DNA of 64,000 bases from Macrothele yani (GCA_039090855.1 CM077011.1:26503001-26567000), one strand, 5' to 3'. Positions 22,151 through 32,847 are shown, numbered from the stretch's first letter. The notes: generated by a model not told the origin, from the sequence alone. Program-made: numbers and translations.

Positions 22151-22299
22151 GTGAAGAACTCTATGAGACATAATTGAAGTCATGAAAGCTAAGCGACTTC
22201 AGTGAGCCGGGCATGCAGCTGGAATCCTGAGAAAAAATTTCCCTAGTTTTGTGCTGGACAACAAATTCAGAAGTGCGAGACCTTTGGAACACGAAATAT
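22151..22299 (+). pseudogene. LINE reverse transcriptase fragment (RTE-like), downstream piece
   Basis: Continuation of the 18474-18813 piece after the mariner: NEELYET, EVMKAKRLQ-AGHAAGILRKN and RSARP, matching the N-EL--LY ... RLRWLGH ... GRP tail of RTE-type ORF2. It runs to the Jockey target duplication at 22300. Confidence 0.68.
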
Positions 22300-22314
22300 C
22301 AACGAGAAAGATTG

Positions 22315-24834
22315 GTTGGTTGGTTGTTGGATTTTATTGGCGCAAGGGCCAGGTTTGGCCAAAGAGCGCCAGACAAAGAACTATCAGCCACAGATTTTTA
22401 AAAACGTGGAAAATGATTAAGAACAGACAGGTTTGGTAAAAGTTGAAAAAGAGTATCATGAAAGCTGTGAAGACAAGGTAGTTAATTAGGTTTATATAAA
22501 AATTTATTAATTTACTATTATAATTTTTTTTTCTTTAAACACAACTACACAAAGGATGAGTCACTCTCCTCCCCCCACACTCCTCTGCAATGCTGGCAGA
22601 GGGCGGGGACGAACTGTCACTCTCTTCCCCCCCATGTTCCTCTGCAATGTTGTTTGAGGCTGGGGACGAACTGTAACTCTCCTCCCCCCTATGTTCCTCT
22701 ATAATGTTGGTTGAGGGTGGGGACCTCGCTGAGGCCGAGACAGTTGGATGGACACTGCACACCTTTGCGGATTGAGGGCCGGGTCTTCCGCACGTGCAGG
22801 CTTTCGACTGGAAACTGGAAGAGACGGTCGGCAGCAAAAGAGAAGGCCCAGAATCAGGTATTCGAAAAATCTCGAGCTCGGGGAAAAACACCTGTGTCGC
22901 TTGGTCAGCTGTAGATCGCTTGGCAAGTGCGGCGAGAGCTACAGGGCGCGGAACAAAGGGCTGCACGGGTTGCGGCAGAGACTGAACCACTGCGGCAAAA
23001 GTACGCTGTCGGTTGTTGGGAATACCCAACTTGGCCTTGGCAGCAGGGTACGAGAGGCCCTCCAGGGTCTTGAGGCGCTGGATCGCCTTCTCGTCGTTCC
23101 ACTTCGAACAGGACCGGGCATAAGCAGCGTGGGAGTCACCACAGTTTACACAGCAGGGCTCTGAAGTGCATCCAGTCCCTTCGTGGTCTCGGGATCCACA
23201 ATTGGCGCACCTCGCAGCACTGTTACAGGACCGCTGGGAATGTCCATACCTCTGGCACTTAAAACAGCGTAGAGGATTTGGTATATAAGGACGAACTGCA
23301 CATAACAAGTAACCAGCCTTTATTTCAGTAGGTACCTTCGGGCTGTTAAAAGTCAAAATAACATTTCGTGATTTGATCAGCGCGCCATCGCGCCTGAAAG
23401 TCATGCGTCGGGCAGCTATGACACCCTGATCAGCAAGTTAACACACAAGTTCATCTTCATCGCAGACCAACAAGTCGGGCTCAGAAAGGACTCCCTTGGA
23501 GGTGTTGAGATACGGATGTGCCGTCACTTGAACTGGAATATCCTGAAGTCTGGTCAACTGCAGAAGAGATTTGCTCTGAGAGAGACTGCAAGTTTCCACA
23601 AGCAGGTCACCAGAGCGTAGCTTCTTCACTGACTTCAAAGAGCCAGCAACACCCGCAAGTGCCTTCGAGATGAAAAAAGGAGACTTTGAGGAAAGTTTCA
23701 ACATCTGGTCAGTAGAAGAAATGACGAGAAAAGTAGCTTGAGGTATCGAATCTGCAAGTGTAATGCGACGTTTCTGAGCTGACGGCTCAAAACCTGGATC
23801 TAAAGATACGTCGCGGTGATGTCGTTTTTCAACGAAAGTTCTCTTCAGTGTGTTATGTGTGGGAGGTGGTTGAGGCAAATTTGGCCCCTGATCAATCACC
23901 ATATCCTGTTGTTTTTTAAATTTTGAGGAGGGTTTATGTTTCCCCATGGGAGTAAGAAAAAATTCATCAGCAACGTACTCCGCCCACAATCGAGCCCAAC
24001 AGGGGAGAACTGGAGGTCCGCAAGCCAAACACATGACGCAAGACACAGTTCTAGAGCTTAGTTGCAAATATAGTCCGTTGGCTGTGATCACACGCACTCG
24101 GCGGACACTTCGGCCTCCGGGTACCGTCATGCCAACGCCTTTGGCATGATCCCACAGCCCCCGGGCTCACCCTGCCGTGCAATACGACAAAAAGCCGCTA
24201 AAGCCCTGCACACGACTTGGTACAAGACTTCTGACCAGAGGTGGGTTAGGCTCTAGCCTCCCGTTTACAGCGAAGCCGGGGTCGAAGAGGAGTGTTGGTA
24301 CACAGGAGGCACTTAACCGGTCTCCTGCGACCTCAGCCGCCAGACATCCCATTTCCGCCTCACGGGTCTCCGCACGCGGCAAACATGCAGGTAGGTCTAG
24401 CACCCAAACCAGCTAAAAGGAAAAAAAAAAGAAATCCAAAGAAGACAAATCCTGGCAGGGAACCTAAACGGAATCTCAGCAACCTACGAACTGAGCGGTT
24501 AATATAAATCAGTTAGTGGTGGAGGGTAACAAAACCAGAAGACCGGGGTGTTAGTACATAACGTGGTAGCGATTAGGTAGAGAATACAACACGGGCAACT
24601 AGCCAGTGGAGAAAATAAATAAAAACGAAAAAGCGAGACACAAGACCAGCTCGGGAACGTGGGGACGCGACTCCCCAACAGCTGGATGAACAGCCGTCCC
24701 TGCAAACTCCAACAGCACCAAAATAAAAAACAAGCTGTGGCATGACATCAGATGTTGACCAGTCACAAGGTCAGCTCGGGCCGTGGGGGCGCCGCTCCCC
24801 AAATAACTGGAAAACCAGTTATCCCCGTGCGGGG
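22315..24834 (-). mobile_element. Jockey-type LINE lacking ORF2, with perfect 15-bp target duplication
   Basis: Flanked by CAACGAGAAAGATTG at 22300-22314 and 24835-24849. On the minus strand: a 5' region from 24834 with two copies of a roughly 122-bp GC-rich unit (AGCTCGGG...CTCCCCAA at 24650 and 24772), ORF1 (23948-22535), then a 3' end containing GGCGCTCTTTGGCCAAACCT and GCGCCAATAAAATCCAACAA followed by CCAACCAACC. The reverse transcriptase ORF2 is absent. The intact duplication and 5'/3' ends show that this short form was inserted as such, by trans-mobilisation (inference). Confidence 0.9.
22535..23948 (-). pseudogene. Jockey-type ORF1 (gag-like, three zinc knuckles) with one stop
   Basis: ATG at 23948 begins MGKHKPSSKFKKQQDMVIDQ. 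The RNA-binding-like core includes TFLVISSTDQMLKLSSKSPF, LKSVKKLRSGDLLVETCS and LLQLTRLQDIPVQVTAHPYL. A TAA follows DEDELVC (about 23437), then the frame continues with ADQGVIAARRMTFRRDGALI, AGYLLCAVRPYIPNPLRCFK and three cysteine knuckles CFKCQRYGHSQRSC, CANCGSRDHEGTGC, CVNCGDSHAAYARSC. The C-terminal tail has three imperfect copies of IIEEHRGEES-like acidic repeats. Length about 471 codons is usual for a Jockey-group ORF1. It would coat the LINE RNA in a ribonucleoprotein. Confidence 0.9.
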
Positions 24835-24849
24835 CAACGAGAAAGATTG

Positions 24850-25540
24850 TGTGATGGGTGATGTCAGAACAAACAATGAAAAGAACTGACTCAAGAGTAC
24901 TGGTGAGAGTTCAAGTAATTTACATGCGGATGTTGGAGGTATCGTGTGCTCGTGTGGTACCACCTGTGTAATGATGACTGAAAGAAAGCTCCGTAATAAC
25001 AAGCATAAAACTTAATAGATAGGATTCTGATATTACGATGATATGTAAGTGACTTCGTTCAAATTTTTTAAGCTTTGAACCTGAAAAAGAAAGCCGCATC
25101 TCCTTCTGTGTTGTATTTTTGAGCATAGTAAGGGAAAACACGTCTTCAAATCGTATATATTCAACAATAGAGAGGTTTAAAAGCTAAACTTTAAGAGGTT
25201 TCTGAAGTACTTAACTTTATCGATTGCAAAAGAATTTCAGAAACGTGCGTTGGCAGCAAACCCGAGATACATACCTTAATTTCAGTATTTTGTGGAAATT
25301 TGGAATGGCGAACATACGAAAGAAAAAAGAAATGTGAAATAAGTTGAAAATTCATGTGAAAAAGTTTTACTTTAAAATTTTCAAATCAAAGCCACTAAAG
25401 AAATGTCATCAAATTTCGCTTCATTAAATTTTCCGAATGATGTGTGTTCCAAGCGCCATTTTTCAATTAAAAACGTGCATATTTTATAGTATTAATATTC
25501 TTTTCGTTCAGTGCAGCAGATATCTTCTGTATTGTTAGAC
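24850..25540. other. Unassigned AT-rich intron sequence
   Basis: No motif, repeat or coding signal recognised. Confidence 0.5.
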
Positions 25541-25545
25541 AAGTA

Positions 25546-25996
25546 ACTATTTTACAACTTGAAATATTTATTCCGTATTGAATGGTGCAAAAGTTTATAA
25601 AACATACAACGACTAAGTGCCGAGCTTTCACACTCCGAACGGGAGGCTTTTTCAAGGCCAGTGAACACAAGAATATTTTCAAGAACAACGATAATTTGAA
25701 ATCTTGGAGCGCGTATTTAGGAGATATTGCGTCACGCGGAAGGTGGTGTCTTGCGACCTACCTTTCAGACATTCTCTCTTCCGAGACCCCACCTTCAGCG
25801 TGACGCAATATCACCTAGACACGTAATAGATACGCGCTCCATAATTTCAAATTATCGTTGTTCTGGAAAATATTGTTGTGTTCAATGGCCTTGAGAAAGC
25901 CTCCCGTTCGGAGTGTGAAAGCTCGGCACTTAGTCGTTGTATGTTTTATAAATTTTTACACCATTCAATACGGAATAAATATTTCAAGTTGTATAA
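25546..25996. mobile_element. Fold-back element with roughly 200-bp arms
   Basis: Left arm TACAACTTGAAATATTTATT ... to about 25755 is repeated in inverted form to 25996 at about 95% identity, including GTGCCGAGCTTTCACACTCC and CGAACGGGAGGCTTT. The centre is a short GC-rich loop with ACCTACCTTTCAGACATTCT. No coding capacity; it would fold into a long hairpin. Confidence 0.88.
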
Positions 25997-26235
25997 TACT
26001 AAGGTGTAAGTTCCATTAATGTAAAGTAAATATTTTTCTCTCTTCCTATGCGATACATAAATTTTGAAATTCGTAACGTAAAAACTGACTTAAAAAATCT
26101 GCTATCCAACGAATAATTGAAGGCAAGATTTATTACACACATACAGCCGCAACCATCTAGACCTCATACGCTAGGTGTTACGACAAGCCGTAACCCACTG
26201 CGAGCTACAAATATGTCAGATGCCTCGCTGTTGTG

Positions 26236-26410
26236 TAACGGGGGCCGCGATAGCTCGCTGGTAAGAGTAGCTGGCTGTTGTTCTGCTGGTAAAGGGTTCG
26301 ATCCACAGCACAAACCACTGAAGACTTACTGTGCTTCGGAGGGCGCGTTAAGCCGGTGGTCCCGGGGTATTAGACCCTCGTTAAAAATACGGTCATTTGT
26401 TCTTTCCGTC
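26236..26410 (+). mobile_element. tRNA-derived SINE, second family
   Basis: A-box-like TAGCTCGCTGGTAAGAGTAG, B box GGTTCGATCC, then CTGTGCTTCGGAGGGCGCG and TTAAGCCGGTGGTCCCGGGG, a body unrelated to the main SINE family here. Confidence 0.65.
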
Positions 26411-26419
26411 TCCGCGTGC

Positions 26420-27390
26420 AAAGCATTATCTGACATATTGCCACGATATGAGCTCCCTCTTCCCAGTCTGGCACTTTTAATCATTTCTGTCTGTCTGTCT
26501 ACACAGTTTCCTAACAGGGCTTCTATACCCTCACTTCCGCTATTATAGCGCTGCGTACAACCTCTGAGGACAAGGTAGCTGCTCCTAAACCTTCCTTGGG
26601 AAAAAACCTTACAATAAATATTTGCTAACTTGAACTGTTATATTGTGTACCTGAGACTATTATGATACACACTGTGACCAGAGAGAAATAATTCAAACTT
26701 GAGCAGACAGTCGGCCAGAGGAAACTGCAGTGCTCCCTTTTCGCGACTGCAGAACGTCTGGAATTCCCACTTCACAGAGAAAAGGATAATGTCGACAATC
26801 AGCAACGGATCACATGTGTAGCATTGACCATTCAGCATAGGTTGGCACAACTGAGCTGCACCAGACAGCACCCACTCTTGTTAAAAGCACGTTAGCGAAC
26901 TGTCAGGTTGTGGTGGGTGAAAGAAAACAGTCACTAGGGTGTTGTATACTCGAAACTGGTAGGTTAGTCAGACGAATTGAGGTTCCATCTACAACATGAC
27001 GGCGGTAAGGCACTCTTATGTCGTGGAATACACAATGCCATGGACTCCAACTCTTAAAAATAGATGTTACATGCCACTGGAGAAGGTGTAATGTTCTACG
27101 CTTCTTTATGTACGTGAGCCTCCTTTTATCTATTGAATCACCGTAACTTCATAAGTCCATGCTGATATACTTATAGACCACCTACATCCGTTCGTAGTTA
27201 TCCATTTCCTAGAGCAGGATGCCTCCTTTTAACAAGATAACGCCCCGTTCCTTCGCTGGTTTATCTGCTTCTCCGGGCAATCACGGGATAGGATTATTAG
27301 CCTCCAGATTCGCTAAACATGAATGCCGGATGCTTCGACTAGCGAATCCCGTGTTGGTTATATTCAAATTAATCGGAAACTTGAGACTTG
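26420..27390. other. Unassigned intron sequence
   Basis: Contains minus-strand frames without recognisable similarity and no splice-flanked exon I can support. Confidence 0.5.
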
Positions 27391-27393
27391 GTC

Positions 27394-27470
27394 GTTCTGG
27401 GGGGTGTAGTGGTTAGCATACCCCGGCGCTGTCTGGGAGACGCAGATTCGAGTCCCGCTTCAGGACGATG
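27394..27470 (+). other. tRNA-like sequence
   Basis: TCGTTCTG pairs with CAGGACGA as an acceptor-like stem; GGGTGTAGTGGTTAGCATACCC forms a D-arm; GATTCGAGTCC is B-box-like. The T-stem (GCAGA/CCCGC) mispairs at two positions, so it is probably a tRNA pseudogene or SINE head. It lies 150 bp from the receptor exon. Confidence 0.4.
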
Positions 27471-27621
27471 AAATTTTCAAGTTTTCGGATATTATCTGGC
27501 TTCGCATCATTATCCCATTTACACTAAAAAACGGATTGTCATCTTTAAAATTTGTATTACATGGTGTAATCCCGTATTTATTACATGTTACACTATTTTT
27601 CTCCCTGCAGCTGTTGATTAC

Positions 27622-27836
27622 CTCGAATGTGGCTGCAATTGTAGAATCCTTTTCCATAATTGGTTGAATGTTTGACGCTGCAGCTAGTTCCTCTATGGTG
27701 TCTATATGGGGAGTCTTCATCAACAGAAGTCTTGATAGAAAGTTTCCTCCAATAATGAAGGAAACGAACATTGCTGACAGAGTCCAGAATATCTTCAACG
27801 TCTGTTTTCCAAAGCCTTTTGAAGCACTTGAAATTT
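27622..27836 (-). CDS. Ionotropic receptor exon: TM3 and start of S2
   Basis: This 215-base exon encodes ISSASKGFGKQTLKIFW, a hydrophobic TM3-like helix (TLSAMFVSFIIGGNFLSRLL), and then HIDTIEELAAASNIQPIM and EKDSTIAATFE. The 'IDTIEEL' element directly after the last helix of the pore domain and the DST segment are typical of the S2 start in iGluRs and IRs; the Thr of DST may correspond to the ligand-contact Thr of S2. The SYTANLAAF signature of classical iGluRs is replaced by a degenerate helix, as in IRs. The exon completes the Glu codon begun in the 39.5-kb exon and ends in phase 0 at GAG|GTAATC. An identical acceptor lies 84 bp upstream in a tandem duplicate (see findings); its use would add 28 in-frame residues. 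Confidence 0.87.
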
Positions 27837-27920
27837 CTGAGGGAGGAAAATACAAAGTTAAAAATGTATTCAATATCTTCAACGTCTCTTTTCCAAAGCC
27901 TTTTGAAGCACTTGAAATTT
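27837..27920 (-). repeat. 84-bp tandem duplicate of the receptor exon's splice acceptor and first codons
   Basis: The stretch around the acceptor (pyrimidine tract TTTGTATTTTCCTCCCTCAG and the following ISSASKGFGK codons) is repeated exactly 84 bp apart, with aaattt at 27831 and again at 27915. Because 84 is a multiple of three and the added frame has no stop, use of the upstream acceptor would insert 28 residues (including another TLKI stretch) before TM3. The copies differ by only a few bases, so the duplication is fairly recent or conserved. Confidence 0.85.
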
Positions 27921-27959
27921 CTGAGGGAGGAAAATACAAAGATAAAATTGATACTGTTG

Positions 27960-28485
27960 GAAGGAAATATCCACCAATTTCGGACTCATATCATATTTTC
28001 AGTTAAGGCTGATATTTATCGTAGCTTAGTTACCTACTGAATGATTTTACTCTGCGACTCAAGCTGAGAGGATATTCAGTTACCTGGTGTGTATGTCAGT
28101 CTTACTGAAATCGAAAAGCTTAGCTAAATGTTCAATTTTAAGTGAAACTCAAGAGGAAAGCATTATGGGAAGGTTTTAACTTTATAAATTATTGCCTAGC
28201 AATTCAAGAAAAATTATATAAAAAAGTTCGAACTAATTACTGTATTTATCCGCGTAACAAATTTATTTTAACCCGTCGTTAGTCTGCACATGTTGAATAA
28301 CGCCAGACTTGGCGCGTGAGATATTGTTTTTTCTCACACTAGCTTTTTCCGCTGTTTTAAATGATCTACTCAATAATAAGACTTCAGAATTCTTTGTTTG
28401 CAAGAAATATACTTGATATATGTAGTTACAAATCAAATTAGGAGAAAAAGGCGTTCGTGTCATTGCGTTATCTATAAAAATACAA
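27960..28485. other. Unassigned intron sequence
   Basis: Immediately 5' of the duplicated receptor acceptor; AT-rich, nothing recognised. Confidence 0.45.
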
Positions 28486-28490
28486 AACAC

Positions 28491-28665
28491 AAACGCCAGT
28501 GGTAGCTTCATGAGAAAAGCTCTCACGTGACGCAAACGCCAGCGGTCGCTTGACGAGAAAAGCTCTCACATGACGCAAACGCCAATGGTCGCTTGATGAG
28601 AAAAGCTTTCACGTGGCGCATGCGCCAGCGGTCGCTTGATTAGAAAAATGTTCGCATGAAGCACA
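28491..28665. repeat. 43-bp direct repeat, about four copies
   Basis: Unit ACGCCAGNGGTNGCTTNATG then AGAAAAGCTCTCACGTGACGCAA; two units keep a CACGTG E-box, one reads CACATG. Confidence 0.82.
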
Positions 28666-28669
28666 CGGC

Positions 28670-29130
28670 AGCAAAGAACAGACTGTTTGAAATTCAAATA
28701 CGCGCCAATCCTTATCGGAACTGATAACAGATTGTTGAGAACATTCCAAAAGTCAGCTGAAGCAGGCGGCGTGCAGTCCCCAGGGTCAAATCCAAAATAA
28801 ATGACTATCTTCATATGCGAAGGGTGAGAGAAATGCTCTGAGCGCGTCCAACGGCGGGTTAAAATACGTATATAAAAATACAACTTCTAATTAATGACGA
28901 GGAACTGTACGCTAACTATGCATAAAATAATACAACTATATCAGTAACAACAATAGAAATAAACTCTTTCAAACTTTCGCACATCAATCAGATGGCTTTT
29001 TTCAAGGAAAGCAGACAAAAACTGCAATGTGAATAATAGAACGCTTCGACGATTTTAACGCGGTGATTTGATTAGAAGATAAACGAATAGATCATAATTT
29101 TCTTTCAAAGACACGAGGCGTCCGTTGGTA
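28670..29130. other. Unassigned intron sequence
   Basis: No coding or repeat signal recognised. Confidence 0.45.
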
Positions 29131-29139
29131 GCACTCGAT

Positions 29140-29512
29140 ATCCAATGGAGATAAATACTTCCAGCAGGGCAATGCTGCATGTATAATATTCACATTGCAT
29201 GCGAATGGTTTGAGGAGCATTACGGAGACTTTTCCCTGCTACATTGGCCTCCGTAATCACCGGATTTCAATCCCATGGAGCATTTGTGAGATGAAATCGG
29301 AATGGGAATCAGACAGCTGGATCCTCTACCATCAAATCTTCAAAAGCTGGAGGATGCAATTCATTGCATTTGGGGTAATATAACCCAAGCCGCTTACCTA
29401 CATTTAATAGAGTCCATACCAAAACGATTTCAAGCAGCATTAAGGCCAAAAGGTGGCCAAACAACGTACCAACCAGGTCATCATAATAATTTGGCCACTA
29501 TGTGCATATTTC
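29140..29512 (+). pseudogene. Tc1-like transposase C-terminal fragment
   Basis: In changing frames: YFQQGNAAC (second catalytic motif with the Asp changed to Gly), then PDFNPMEHL-like codons near 29258-29290, GIRQLDPLPSNLQKLEDAIH, and LHLIESIPKRFQAALRPKGG near 29400-29457. The end CATCATAATAATTTGGCCAC resembles the terminal repeat of the 2102-3321 family. The 5' half is missing. Confidence 0.78.
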
Positions 29513-29519
29513 TTCGTAA

Positions 29520-30180
29520 ATCAGCTTTTAATATCTGCTCGTACATATCTTTCTATTATTTTTCTCTGCACCTAACACATAGTACTGGGCTTAATTTGTA
29601 TTGAACTTAGAATCACAGTCAGTCATTGCGAACTTTGAAAACTCATCGGAAGGCATAATGTGCTGTTGAAGCAGAAAACGTTTAATGAAAAGAAACCAAA
29701 TTTACATAAGAACGCAGCAACGCAAAAGTAAGGCTAAATCTGGTGTGAACGTCGCACCTGTAATTTCAATTATGAATTGTAGGTAAAATAATTTAACCAA
29801 CTCAAAACCTGTAGCGGCATACTGTATTTCGAAGGATGGAAGAATGCATCGTGGGGTCGAAACCATTTTATAAAACGTTCAAGGAGTCAAATGACATTTT
29901 TAACATAAACATATCTCTCTTCTACGAAGGTACGTGTATCCAGTTATCTTATTGACCAAAATACCAATGTTTCCAGTGATCTTGATCATATAAATAAAGG
30001 ACCTACTTCAAATAACCACTGTGTCAAAATACTTACCATTGTACACCCATTATCATGCGTTCAATATTTTGCTCTGTGTGGGAAGTCATAATTGTAGTGA
30101 AATGAAAAACGGAATTTTAGTATGCTGAAGTTGCATTGCTTACAACAAAGTCATTAGTCACATACGTCTTTGCAACACAT
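29520..30180. other. Unassigned intron sequence
   Basis: Nothing recognised. Confidence 0.45.
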
Positions 30181-30182
30181 TA

Positions 30183-32847
30183 CAGTCAAACCCCTACGAT
30201 TCAAGGAATTCCGCGGTTTTACGTACATTTTTTGTGATCCGAACGGAACCACACTGAAATTAATGCTTGGCATTTCCCGATTTAACGAACACATTTGCTC
30301 AATTTAGCGAACGTTTTTTATTTTTTTAAACCACCAAACTATGTACACCAGCATTTTCTCGTTAAAAGTCAGCTAGAAAGAGAGTCTCGTCCAACAGGAA
30401 ACTTTTACGCATGCAGTTAACCAGCGTTTCAAAGAACATCTGCAGCACAGCTTGACGGAATCATTAATCAGTTTGCCTTTCCTCCGACTATAAAGCGTAA
30501 GCTTCTTACATGAGGAAGCAAATGCCCAACAAGCTCCGAAGGAGTGCAACGTTTTCTTGCATGGGTGAGAAGCTGGAAAATGAAAGACGGTATGAAGGAG
30601 GAAATCTAGAGTACCCTGGGGATTTTTGTTTTCAGCTACAGACAGAACAATAGCACTCTGCGAAGTCAGGGACGCACATAGTACGCAACCATTCCTGAAC
30701 CTCTGGAATTCTTCGCCAAATCGTGCTTTTTTAGCACGTCTTTTGTAAAAAAAGATCGTGCATATGTTATCGGTTTGTCAGTCCGCCTGTACATATGATA
30801 TCTCTGCAACTATTAGTCCGATTTGAAAAATTATTTTTAGCATCGGGAAGCTTGAAGTATGCGAATGACGATCCTTTATTTTGTTTTTTCCTACAATGCA
30901 CAATTCCGCCGCTAGAGGGCGTAAAGGCAGATGATGTCGAATTCAAAAATACGTTTTATCCCTCATATTTGCTTCTAAACAGCCGATTGAAGTAATTCTT
31001 TTATCTTTCGATTCATTTATGTCGAAGAATATTTTAGATATAGTTACTTTCTCAAATTACGCATAGATTTTCCGCTAGGGGTTGTAAAAGTAAATTACAT
31101 TTTCCCCGAGAACTCTTCTTCTAAAACTCCGATTTCAAAAAATCTTCTTTCAGCGGATACACCTCCTGATGGAAACTCTTTTGCATATAATTTCTAAAGA
31201 ATAATTTGGCCACCAGGGGGCGTAAGTGTTAATTTTTGCTTCTGATGTATTTGCCATAAAATCTGAGCTTCTAAAATATTGATTGAAAAACTTATTTCGT
31301 ATACTGATGCCACTCACATCGGTAAACCTTTTCGGAATATTTTCTTCTTAAAATATTCCATAGTTTTTCCACCAGGTGGCGTAGATGTATAACTTATTTT
31401 TGTCAATATCTCTACTTCTAGGATTCCGATTTGAAATTTTTTTCTTTGTTGGATAGTGTTTGCAGTATGACATGTTTTTCATATAATTTCAAAATTTTCA
31501 AGTAATTCATAGACTTTCCGCTAGGGGCGTAAAGGTAAATTGCTTTCCCTCCAATACCTCTGCTTCTAAATCTCCGTTTTGAAAAATTCATTCTGCACCG
31601 GGTACAGCTCCTGATGGAAAATCCTTTGGACATAATTTCTGATTTTCGTGAAAATTGGTTTGGCCACCAGGTGACAAAAGTTTTAATTTTGGCTTCTGAC
31701 GCATTTCCAGAAAAATATGAGCTTCTAAAATCCCGACTGAAAAAAAAAGTCATTTGTTGACCGATGTCATGTCGACAAACCTTTTAGGAACATTTTCTTC
31801 TTGAAATAATGCATGATTTCTACGCCAGGGGGCGTAGATGTATATCTCATTTTTGTCAATATCTCTACTTCTAGGGGTTCGATTTAAAAAATTCCTTCTT
31901 TGTTGGATAGTGTTTCCGAAGCGAAATGTGGTACCTATAAATTCAAAATTTTCAAGTAAATCATAGACTTTACGCTAGGGGGCACAAGGTAAATTGCGTT
32001 TTCTGCGTTATTTCTGCTTCTAAAACTCCGATTTGAAAAATTCTTCCTGTGTCGCATACAAGACCTGATGGCAAATATTTTCCACATAATTTCTAATGTT
32101 TGGTAAAAAATGGTTTGGCCACCAGGGGGCATAAGTATTAATTTCTGCTTCTGATGTATTCGTAGCAGAATCTGTGCTCCTGAAAACTCGACTAATTTTA
32201 TTTTATTTTTTTTCATGGGCCGATACCGCTCCTATGGAAAATTTTTGAGAATTCTTTCTTCCTAAAATAATGCTTGGTTTTCTCACCAACGGACGTAAAG
32301 TCATGGTGGGAAAACCATGTAAAGTGTTGGAGAGCGTTTCCGGTGCGAAATGTTTCTCGTATAAATTCATGTTTTTCTTAACGCACAAGTCTGCACCCAG
32401 AGGGCGTAAGCTGACGATTTCGTTTACAGCAATATCTGAGGGATTAAAAACCCTATTGAAAAACTTCTTTCTTCCGTCAGATACTACTGTTTTCCATACC
32501 GGTTCCATTGACTTTGAATAGCTTTGATAAATTTAATTTGCGTCAGAACGGATTCAAAAGACGTGCTTATTACACCCGAAATTTCGGTGTCATCTTTCTT
32601 GTTTTCTTATCTTCTCAGTGTTAAATCTACAGCTCAAATTAAACAACACAGCTGTACTAGAAAAGTTAGGTAGTACTAGAAAAGTTAGTCACTGAAAGAG
32701 AGAGAACATAGCTGCTTACGTATTCTATTATGAACACTAGCTTAATTTGAATGTTTCATTCGAAAGGTTTCCTCGATTTAGCGAATTCCTCGGTTCTGCG
32801 TACAGGACTTTTAGTCCCTTGAAGTTCGTTAAATCGAGGTTTGACTG
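30183..32847. mobile_element. Pogo/Tigger-like inverted-repeat element, non-autonomous
   Basis: Ends CAGTCAAACCCCTACG (30183) and the complement of CAGTCAAACCTCGATTTAAC (32847), flanked by TA on both sides. Internal variants of CGATTTAACGAAC and GAATTCC-CGGTT--ACGTACA occur near both ends. No transposase seen. It encloses the array element 30733-32567. Confidence 0.75.
30733..32567. mobile_element. Array element, copy 1: inverted ends and 11 CTCF-like motifs
   Basis: Bounded by perfect 13-bp inverted repeats AGCACGTCTTTTG (30733-30745) and CAAAAGACGTGCT (32555-32567). Begins with GTCAGTCCGCCTGT and a TCCGATTTGAAAAATTATTT block, then about 150-bp monomers, each with a core like CCGCTAGGGGGCG, CCACCAGGGGGCG or CCACCAGGTGGCG, centred near 30915, 31076, 31216, 31375, 31524, 31668, 31829, 31978, 32125, 32290 and 32400. 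Three monomer types repeat in order with a period near 450 bp. No open reading frame of note. Confidence 0.8.

Noticed and set aside
22535..24130. Host zinc-finger (CCHC) gene
   Set aside because: The three knuckles and the preceding core match Jockey-type ORF1, and the frame lies between LINE ends with a target duplication.
26638..26871. 77-codon minus-strand frame as a receptor exon
   Set aside because: No splice borders in the right phase and no channel-like residues.
27394..27470. Functional tRNA gene (Asp- or Glu-like)
   Set aside because: The T-stem mispairs and the anticodon arm is irregular; kept only as a tRNA-like sequence.
30795..32521. Open frames of 66-111 codons in the array element
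   Set aside because: They recur with the 150-bp monomers and change frame between monomers; repeat by-products.
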